A stretch of 64,000 nt of DNA from Lachnospiraceae bacterium (GTDB lineage Bacteria; Bacillota; Clostridia; Lachnospirales; Lachnospiraceae), in the NCBI GenBank assembly GCA_017443065.1, contig JAFSPF010000014.1, forward strand, positions 1-64,000. Direction: 5' to 3'. The position numbers and the translations under genes were made by a program. Within the stretch, counting starts at the first letter, position 1. Each line of letters starts with the position of its first letter. Below are positions 58,469 to 64,000 of this stretch, piece by piece. Below the pieces are notes generated by a model, which worked only from the letters and a program-made list of their open reading frames with translations, ran no database searches and was not told the origin of the DNA.

Positions 58469-61258
58469 TTAACCCAGCGCGGACAGACGTTCCAGCACCT
58501 GCGCATAGGTCTGTTCGTACTTCTGCTGCTTTTCTTTTTCCTCGGCGATCTTTTCCGGCGGCGCCTTGGAAAGGAAACGCTCATTGGCCAGCATTCCCTT
58601 CGAACGCGCCAGTTCCTTTTCCAGACGCTCCTTCTCTTTTTCCAGACGCGCCTTCTCCGCGGAAATGTCCACCAGCTCCGCCAGCGGAATGTAAATCACC
58701 GCATCCGCCAGCACCACGGAAACCGCATCGTCCGCGATGCCCGTTTTATCCTCCTGCACAAAGACCTCTCCCGCATGCGCGAGCGCCGTAAAGTGCGTGC
58801 GACCCCGCGTAAAGATCTCCCGGATGTCTTCCTTTGCGCTGACCACGTAAATGCCCGTCTTCTTCGACGGCGCCACGTTCATCTCATTTCTGACGTTACG
58901 GATACCGCGCACCGCTTCCTGAATCAGCGCAATCTCCCGCTCCGCCGCTTCATCGACCAGCACATCCTTTGCCACCGGCCAGGGGCTGATCATGATGGAT
59001 TCCGGGGTTTCCTTCGTGTACAACCCGTCGATCAGGGTCTGATAAATCTCCTCCGTGATGAAGGGCATGTAGGGATGCAGGAGCTTGAGCGCGCCGATCA
59101 GGACACTCGTCAGCGTCCAAAGTGCAGCAATGCGTGACGGGGCTTGATATGCCTGTGCATCAGATTCCGCTTGCGGAATCTGCAGCCGCGACGCGTGCGC
59201 CGCGCCAGCGGCATCTTCCTCTGCACGCGTCTGCGATCCGCCGACTGCGCCCGAAGGGCGTAGTCTCGGTTTGACGAATTCGATGTACCAGTCGCAGAAC
59301 TCATCCCAGATGAAATCATAGACCTTCTGCACCGCGATGCCGAGCTCGTAACGCTCCATGTTTTCCGTGGCTTCCCGGATCGTGCGCTGCAGCCTTGAGA
59401 GAATCCAGCGATCCTCCGTCTGCAGCATCGCCGCGGGGGCGTCCTTCGCATGCACCTCCTCCGCCTCCTCGATGTTCATCATGATGAAGCGGGAGGCGTT
59501 CCACAGCTTATTCGCAAAGTTCCGGCTGTTCTCCACGCGCTCCACATGATAGCGCATGTCGTTTCCGGGGGCATTGCCCGTGACAATCATTAAGCGCAGC
59601 GCATCCGCGCCGTACTCCGCGATCACGTCCAGCGGATCAATGCCGTTGCCGAGGGACTTGGACATCTTGCGTCCCTCGCTGTCGCGGATGAGTCCGTGGA
59701 AGAGCACCGTGTGGAAGGGCCTTGTGCCCATCTGCTCGTAGCTCGAAAAGATCATGCGGATGACCCAGAAGAAAATGATGTCATAGCCGGTCACGAGCAC
59801 GTCCGTCGGGAAGAAATGCTTTAAGTCCTTCGTTTCCTCCGGCCACCCTAAGGTTTCAAAGGGCCAAAGCGCAGAGGAAAACCAGGTGTCCAGCGTATCC
59901 GGATCCTGCGTGAAGGCAGTGCCCCTGCAGTGCGGACATTCCTTCGGCATCCCGTAATCAATCACCGTTTCGCCGCAGGCGTCACAGTAATACGCGGGAA
60001 TCCGGTGTCCCCACCAGAGCTGTCTGGAGATGCACCAGTCGCGGATGTTGTCCGTCCAGTTGAAATACGTCGCCTCCATCCGTTTCGGAATCAGGCGGAT
60101 CTCTCCTTCCTTTACCGCTTTGATTGCGGGCTTGATCAGCTCGTCCATGCGGACAAACCACTGCTTTTTGATCAAGGGTTCCACGACCGTGTGGCAGCGC
60201 TCATGCGTGCCGACGTTATGGACATGGTCCTCCACTTCCCCGAGGAGCCCCATCTCCGTGAGTTCCTTCACGATCTGTTTTCTCGCGGCGTAGCGGTCCA
60301 TGCCTTCGAACTTCGCGCCGTTTTCGTTGATCGTGGCGTCATCGTTCATGATGTTGATCTCCGGAAGATCATGACGCTTCCCGACCTCAAAGTCATTCGG
60401 GTCATGTCCCGGCGTGATCTTCACGACACCCGTGCCGAATTCGCGGTCCACATAAGTGTCCGCGACCACGGGGATGCGCCGCTCCACAAAGGGCAGGAAA
60501 ACCTCCCGGCCGATGAGATGCGTATAGCGCTCATCCTCCGGATGCACCGCCACGGCCGTATCGCCGAGCATCGTCTCCGGACGCGTCGTCGCAAACTCAA
60601 GGAACTCCGTTTTGGAAATGCTGCCGTCCTCTTCGACCAGGGGATAGCGGATGTGCCACAGATGCCCGTTCTGCTCCTCATAATCCACCTCGGCATCGGA
60701 GATCGAGGTGTTGCAGTGCGGACACCAGTTGATGATGCGGCTGCCCTGATAGATGTAACCCTTTTTGTGCATCCGCACAAAGACCTCCGTGACCGCGCGG
60801 TTGCAGCCTTCGTCCATCGTGAAGCGCTCGCGCGCCCAGTCACAGGAGGAGCCTAATTTTTTGAGTTGGGAAATGATCGTGCCGCCGTACTGCTTCTTCC
60901 ATTCCCAGGCACGTTCCAGAAATTTCTCGCGGCCGAGGTCCTCCTTGCGGATACCCTCCTTTGCGAGCTCCTCAATGATGCGCACCTCCGTGGAGATGGA
61001 GGCATGGTCCGTCCCCGGCTGCCAGAGCGCGTTGTAGCCCTGCATGCGCTTGAAACGGATCAGCACATCCTGCATGGTATTATCAAAGGCGTGCCCCATA
61101 TGCAGCACGCCCGTGATGTTCGGCGGTGGAATGACGATTGTGAACGGTTTTTTGGATTCATCCGCCTCGGCGTGAAAATAACCTTTCTCTTCCCATGTCC
61201 GGTAGATCCGGTCTTCGAGGCCGTGCGGATCATATGTCTTGGCTAATTCTTTTTTCAT
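58469..61258 (-). CDS. valS: Valyl-tRNA synthetase with an in-frame repeat insertion
   Basis: A 929-residue class I synthetase. PPPNITGVLHMGHAF (HIGH), GTDHASISTEV, the editing domain, KMSKSLGNGIDP (KMSKS) and the C-terminal coiled-coil arm (LVDISAEKARLEKEKERLEKEL) are all present. Between KPRL and AALWTL, where the family normally has about ten residues, there are about 43: an Ala/Gln/Arg-rich stretch coded by a series of perfect hairpins (59161-59265). The reading frame is kept. The RBS GGGGGAGTTAAGGGG precedes the ATG. There is no T-box. It follows the diguanylate cyclase gene by about 30 nt. Confidence 0.96.
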   Translation of the reverse strand: MKKELAKTYDPHGLEDRIYRTWEEKGYFHAEADESKKPFTIVIPPPNITGVLHMGHAFDNTMQDVLIRFKRMQGYNALWQPGTDHASISTEVRIIEELAKEGIRKEDLGREKFLERAWEWKKQYGGTIISQLKKLGSSCDWARERFTMDEGCNRAVTEVFVRMHKKGYIYQGSRIINWCPHCNTSISDAEVDYEEQNGHLWHIRYPLVEEDGSISKTEFLEFATTRPETMLGDTAVAVHPEDERYTHLIGREVFLPFVERRIPVVADTYVDREFGTGVVKITPGHDPNDFEVGKRHDLPEINIMNDDATINENGAKFEGMDRYAARKQIVKELTEMGLLGEVEDHVHNVGTHERCHTVVEPLIKKQWFVRMDELIKPAIKAVKEGEIRLIPKRMEATYFNWTDNIRDWCISRQLWWGHRIPAYYCDACGETVIDYGMPKECPHCRGTAFTQDPDTLDTWFSSALWPFETLGWPEETKDLKHFFPTDVLVTGYDIIFFWVIRMIFSSYEQMGTRPFHTVLFHGLIRDSEGRKMSKSLGNGIDPLDVIAEYGADALRLMIVTGNAPGNDMRYHVERVENSRNFANKLWNASRFIMMNIEEAEEVHAKDAPAAMLQTEDRWILSRLQRTIREATENMERYELGIAVQKVYDFIWDEFCDWYIEFVKPRLRPSGAVGGSQTRAEEDAAGAAHASRLQIPQAESDAQAYQAPSRIAALWTLTSVLIGALKLLHPYMPFITEEIYQTLIDGLYTKETPESIMISPWPVAKDVLVDEAAEREIALIQEAVRGIRNVRNEMNVAPSKKTGIYVVSAKEDIREIFTRGRTHFTALAHAGEVFVQEDKTGIADDAVSVVLADAVIYIPLAELVDISAEKARLEKEKERLEKELARSKGMLANERFLSKAPPEKIAEEKEKQQKYEQTYAQVLERLSALG
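59161..59265. repeat. Palindromic element inserted in frame in valS
   Basis: Three hairpins in a row: CAGATTCCGC-TT-GCGGAATCTG (59161-59182, perfect 10 bp); GACGCGTGC (59190-59198) with GCACGCGTC (59223-59231), with GCCGC-GCCA-GCGGC inside; and GACTGCGCCC (59243-59252) with GGGCGTAGTC (59256-59265, one G-T pair). It codes the extra residues of ValS. Confidence 0.75.
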
Positions 61259-61288
61259 GGTCCCCTTAACTCCCCCGCTGACGGAACT

Positions 61289-62191
61289 TTAATCGCTCGT
61301 CACGCGGTTCTTTCCTTCCTGTTTGGATTTGTACATCAGCTGGTCCGCGCGTTCGATGATGGACGCCGCGGTATCTCCCATGTGCCCGACGGTGACGCCG
61401 ATGGAAACGCTGACCTTCAGCGCCTCCTCCCCGTGGCGGACCTCCGTCGCCTCCACCATCTTGCGGAACTTCTCCGCGATGATCGGTGCCTCATAGGAAT
61501 TGCTTACGGTGTAAATGCCGACAAATTCCTCTCCGCCCCAGCGCCCGACCAGATCATCCTTGCGGACGTTGCGCTTTAAGGTATTGGCGATGTTGTTCAA
61601 CACGAGATCGCCGACATCATGACCGTATTTGTTGTTGAAATCACTGAAATTATCAATGTCCGCAAACATCACGCAGAAGTTTTTGCTGAAGCGCTCCATC
61701 TGCGTGAGCTTGTAATTCAAAAAGCTCTCCAGGTAACGGCGGTTCGGCAGCTTCGTCAGCGCGTCATGCATGGCGATGCCGGACAGATGCTCGATCAGGT
61801 TGTCATCATAGCGCGTCGGGGAATCCTGCGTGAAGAGCTCAATGGAGCCTAAGATCACGCCGTCCTTGACGATCGGGAAGATGTTGACCTGCAGGGGCAC
61901 GCGGTAGCCGTCTTTATGGCGCACAAAAACACGCTCCCTGCGCGTCTTGCCGTCAACATTCGTGGCAAAGAGCGGACAGCCCACCTGACATAAGGGTCTG
62001 CCCTCGTCATCAATGTGATTCAGTCCGGAGGCCGGGCAGTCCCTGCCGATGATCTCATCCGCGGTATAGCCCGTGATGCGCTCCGCCGCCTTGTTCCAGA
62101 ACAGGATCTTTCTGTCCCGGTCCACGAAATAGGCGCCGTCCTGCATGTTATTGATGATGGAAATATAAATATCGTCCAGCTTCAGGTTCAT
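61289..62191 (-). CDS. PAS-GGDEF diguanylate cyclase
   Basis: A 300-residue signalling enzyme that makes cyclic di-GMP. The PAS domain (about 5-120) has MQDGAYFVDRDRKILFWNKAAERITGY and FVRHKDGYRVPLQVN. The GGDEF domain (about 130-300) has LTKLPNRRYLESFL, FADIDNFSDFNNKYGHDVGD and the active site RWGGEEFVGIY. The inhibitory I-site RKDD lies five residues before it, so product feedback is likely. The ATG at 62191 follows AGGA; a TTG at 62197 is the only longer option. Soluble; the PAS ligand is unknown. It lies behind the 6S RNA gene. Confidence 0.93.
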   Translation of the reverse strand: MNLKLDDIYISIINNMQDGAYFVDRDRKILFWNKAAERITGYTADEIIGRDCPASGLNHIDDEGRPLCQVGCPLFATNVDGKTRRERVFVRHKDGYRVPLQVNIFPIVKDGVILGSIELFTQDSPTRYDDNLIEHLSGIAMHDALTKLPNRRYLESFLNYKLTQMERFSKNFCVMFADIDNFSDFNNKYGHDVGDLVLNNIANTLKRNVRKDDLVGRWGGEEFVGIYTVSNSYEAPIIAEKFRKMVEATEVRHGEEALKVSVSIGVTVGHMGDTAASIIERADQLMYKSKQEGKNRVTSD

Positions 62192-62225
62192 ATACAATCC
62201 TATCCGTGCATGGTGTCTTGCTCTG

Positions 62226-62274
62226 CGGGTTTCAGCGCGTCCTCCATACGGTGCGCAGGCCGCACTGAAACCCG
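62226..62274. other. Inverted repeat overlapping the end of the 6S RNA
   Basis: CGGGTTTCAG (62226-62235) and CTGAAACCCG (62265-62274) are perfect complements, extended by three pairs after a mismatch; loop about 21 nt. It may act as a weak terminator of the 6S transcript or as a 5'-UTR hairpin of the diguanylate cyclase gene. There is no T-run. Confidence 0.5.
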
Positions 62275-62488
62275 AAGTGCCGGCTCCCGGATTTTGACTC
62301 CTAGCAAAAGCCAGGTGGGTGTCCGCAGCCGTCCCTCTGCCTTCCTCTGCCGTAATACGCGACGCTTTGCATCATGGACGGAATTGCTTCCGGCGTACCG
62401 AAGGTGTGGCATCGCAGACGGTAATGTAGGATTCCCGTTTAAAGTAATGTAGGTTCAAAACACACAGGAGTTGTCGAACACCTCAGGT
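62270..62488 (-). ncRNA. ssrS: 6S RNA
   Basis: A transcript of about 219 nt. It begins ACCTGAGGTGTTCG and ends CCGGCACTTCGGGT. These agree, from memory, with the ends of E. coli 6S RNA (CTGAGATGTTCG and GGCATCTCGGAG). The first ten bases pair with the last ten as a closing stem, and ACTCCT/AGGAGT forms a second helix, leaving a large central bubble. Two copies of CCTACATTAC (62421-62430 and 62444-62453) lie in the 5' part. The predicted transcription start coincides with the first base of the closing stem. 6S RNA binds the housekeeping RNA polymerase by mimicking an open promoter. Confidence 0.85.
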
Positions 62489-62494
62489 ACCACC

Positions 62495-62523
62495 ATTTTA
62501 TCATTTCAGAGCGGTCTTGTCAC
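62495..62523 (-). promoter_or_regulatory. 6S RNA promoter
   Basis: GTGACA (62518-62523), a 17-nt spacer and TAAAAT (62495-62500) on the minus strand, overlapping the last codons of the aminopeptidase gene. Start at 62488. Confidence 0.75.
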
Positions 62524-64000
62524 CTCTTTTAGCCATTCTCTGATTTTTTCATCCGCAAGGCGCGGCGCGATACATTCATACACCTGTTCATGGTAACGGT
62601 TGAGGGCCTCCCTGTCCTCCGCGGTGAGATAGGCTAAGTCGATCGCGTCAGGATCGATCGGCGCGTATGTCAGGGGATGGAAGCAGAGAAACCTGCCCTG
62701 CTCCGTTTCCTTCCATTCCCGCACCTCCAGAATGTTTTCCGTGCGGATGCCGTGGGAACCCTCGATGTAAATTCCCGGCTCGTCGGAGACGAGCATCCCC
62801 GCCTCCAGCGCCACCTCCGGCTGCGCCTGACCGTATTTCCAGCGGATGTTCTGCGGCCCCTCATGGACGTTCAGGACAAAGCCGATGCCGTGCCCCGTGC
62901 CGTGCTGGTAGTCCAGTCCCTCCGCCCAGAGGGGCGCACGCGCGTAGGTGTCCAGGTTGCGTCCCGTGCAGCCGTAAGGAAAGACGGCGTTCGCAAGACG
63001 CAGCATCGCCGCGCAGACCAGAGTGAAATGCTTTTTCATTTCCTCCGTCAGCTCGCCCAGGGCGATCGTGCGCGTGACGTCCGTCGTGCCGGTTTTGAAA
63101 TTGCCGCCGGAATCCACCAGAAGAAATCCCTTCTCCTCCGCCTTCGCCGCGGTCTCCTTCTCCGGCTTGTAATGGACGATGGCGCCGTTGGCGCCGTAGC
63201 CCGCGATCGTGTCAAAGGAAAGATCCAGAAAGCCGTCCATCTGCGCGCGCATTCCGTCGATCTTTTCCGCGATGTCCGTTTCCGAAAGATGCTCCCTGCC
63301 GGCATGATGCTTCGCCCAGTAGAGGAATTCCGTCAGCACCGCGCTGTCCGCAAGGTACGTTTCCCGCGTGTGCCGCAGCTCCGTTTCGTTTTTGCAGGCC
63401 TTTAAGAGCAGCGTCGGATTGGGGCGGTTGATCAGCTTATGTCCGCGGTTTAAGGTAATCTGCCTGAGGACCGTGAACACCGTATAGGAAACATTCGAAC
63501 GGTCAAAGAGCATGTCCCCCGTCGGCGCATAGCCGGACATGTGCGCAAGGGTCTTTGCGTAATCCATGACCGTGATGCCGTTTTCCCTGCAGTAGGCGCG
63601 CACCTCCTCCGTCACGGCCTTCGGCTGCACAAAGAGATAGGCATGCTCCATCGTCAGCAAAAGATAGGACAGCATCACCGGATTGCAGGCGACATCGGCC
63701 GCGCGCAGATTCGTCAGCCAGCAGATGTCATCCAGCTTCGCAAGGAAGAGCACCTCCGTCCCGTATTCCTTCATCTTCGCACGGACCTCCGTGCTCTTGA
63801 TGAGATAGGAAGCACCGGAAATCTCCTCCGGCAGCACAAAGGCTTCCGTGCAGGGAAGCGGCGGCCGGTCCTTCCAAATCTCCGCGGCAAGGTCCTTGTC
63901 ATAACGGAACTTGATCTTCTTCTCCTGCAGCTCCTTTGCATACTCCACGCCCGTCTCCGCGGCCAGCGTCATGCCGTCAAAGCCTAAGACGCTTCCCTCC
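62506..64000 (-). CDS. Aminopeptidase P (M24B), N-terminus outside the window
   Basis: The frame is open to the window edge; the codons beyond the ATG at 63972 read GSVLGFDGM, which fits the family, so the true start is further upstream. The visible 498 residues hold a creatinase-type N-terminal domain and the pita-bread catalytic domain with metal ligands in LLVDSGGNFKTGTTDVTRT (two Asp), HGTGHGIGFVLNVHEGP (His) and MLVSDEPGIYIEGSHGIRTEN (Glu), plus a C-terminal extension typical of Xaa-Pro aminopeptidases of about 600 residues. It removes residues in front of proline. Its last codons hold the 6S promoter. Confidence 0.93.
   Translation of the reverse strand, partial: EGSVLGFDGMTLAAETGVEYAKELQEKKIKFRYDKDLAAEIWKDRPPLPCTEAFVLPEEISGASYLIKSTEVRAKMKEYGTEVLFLAKLDDICWLTNLRAADVACNPVMLSYLLLTMEHAYLFVQPKAVTEEVRAYCRENGITVMDYAKTLAHMSGYAPTGDMLFDRSNVSYTVFTVLRQITLNRGHKLINRPNPTLLLKACKNETELRHTRETYLADSAVLTEFLYWAKHHAGREHLSETDIAEKIDGMRAQMDGFLDLSFDTIAGYGANGAIVHYKPEKETAAKAEEKGFLLVDSGGNFKTGTTDVTRTIALGELTEEMKKHFTLVCAAMLRLANAVFPYGCTGRNLDTYARAPLWAEGLDYQHGTGHGIGFVLNVHEGPQNIRWKYGQAQPEVALEAGMLVSDEPGIYIEGSHGIRTENILEVREWKETEQGRFLCFHPLTYAPIDPDAIDLAYLTAEDREALNRYHEQVYECIAPRLADEKIREWLKEVTRPL

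Noticed and set aside
1..64000. CRISPR arrays, tRNA or rRNA genes, phage genes, complete insertion sequences
   Set aside because: Looked for on both strands; no spaced direct repeats, cloverleaf TTCGA arms, rRNA blocks or complete transposases were seen apart from the short partial CDS at the left edge.

Overview
The window is 64 kb of GC-rich Bacillota DNA. It is most like a Clostridia/Lachnospiraceae chromosome. Pointers are Gram-positive ribosome binding sites (AGGAGG type), a PyrB/PyrI pair, TrmK, a fused TGS-uridine-kinase protein, an FprA flavodiiron protein, many lipoproteins and an A-type RNase P RNA. No plasmid, phage or CRISPR features are seen. The only hint of a mobile element is a truncated, possibly transposase-like ORF at the left edge.

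Layout. 1-7 kb: rpsT, two COG0523 metallochaperone GTPases (one with a very long His/Asp repeat, one fused to a YcgQ-like domain), a membrane-anchored coiled-coil Cys-rich protein, pepT and a double-PepSY lipoprotein. 7-18.6 kb: a sugar-acid catabolic locus made of UlaF-, UlaE- and UlaG-type enzymes, a frameshifted beta-propeller gene and a ribose-type ABC importer on the minus strand. An FGGY kinase and a SorC-type regulator diverge from it on the plus strand, and two matching palindromes lie in the shared promoter region. It looks like an L-ascorbate-type pathway that uses an ABC transporter and a kinase instead of a PTS, with no UlaD decarboxylase in view.

18.6-32.9 kb: rnpB, then one long minus-strand operon (DUF815 ATPase, ppx, ppk1, a small acidic protein, pncA, a PurF-like protein without its catalytic Cys, a SpeE-like methyltransferase, a 950-residue secreted protein, trmK, a NIF3 protein, a TGS-uridine kinase). 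33-35.5 kb: a more AT-rich patch with a chimeric secreted protein, a stretch of structured non-coding DNA and a retropepsin-like protease paired with a small partner. 35.5-43.5 kb: pyrBI behind a DUF5050 protein, a frameshifted deoD, an AI-2E-family permease, a lipoprotein, a phosphohexomutase and a TIGR01906 protein.

43.6-48 kb: a redox module of FprA, a single protein joining acyl-CoA dehydrogenase, EtfA C-terminal domain and rubredoxin, and a divergent Crp/Fnr regulator with a CRP-like box at about -41.5 of the fusion gene. 48-64 kb: HU, thrS, a SEC-C protein, a degenerate LytM protein, a TrpR-like regulator, a cold-shock protein, hisA-dapB-dapA, TPR/zinc-ribbon proteins, valS with an in-frame insert made of hairpins, a diguanylate cyclase, a 6S RNA gene and a partial aminopeptidase P.

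Two features recur. Many promoters share an extended -10 of the form TGTGG-TATAAT, and at four genes the -10 lies so close to the ATG that the mRNA should be leaderless or nearly so.
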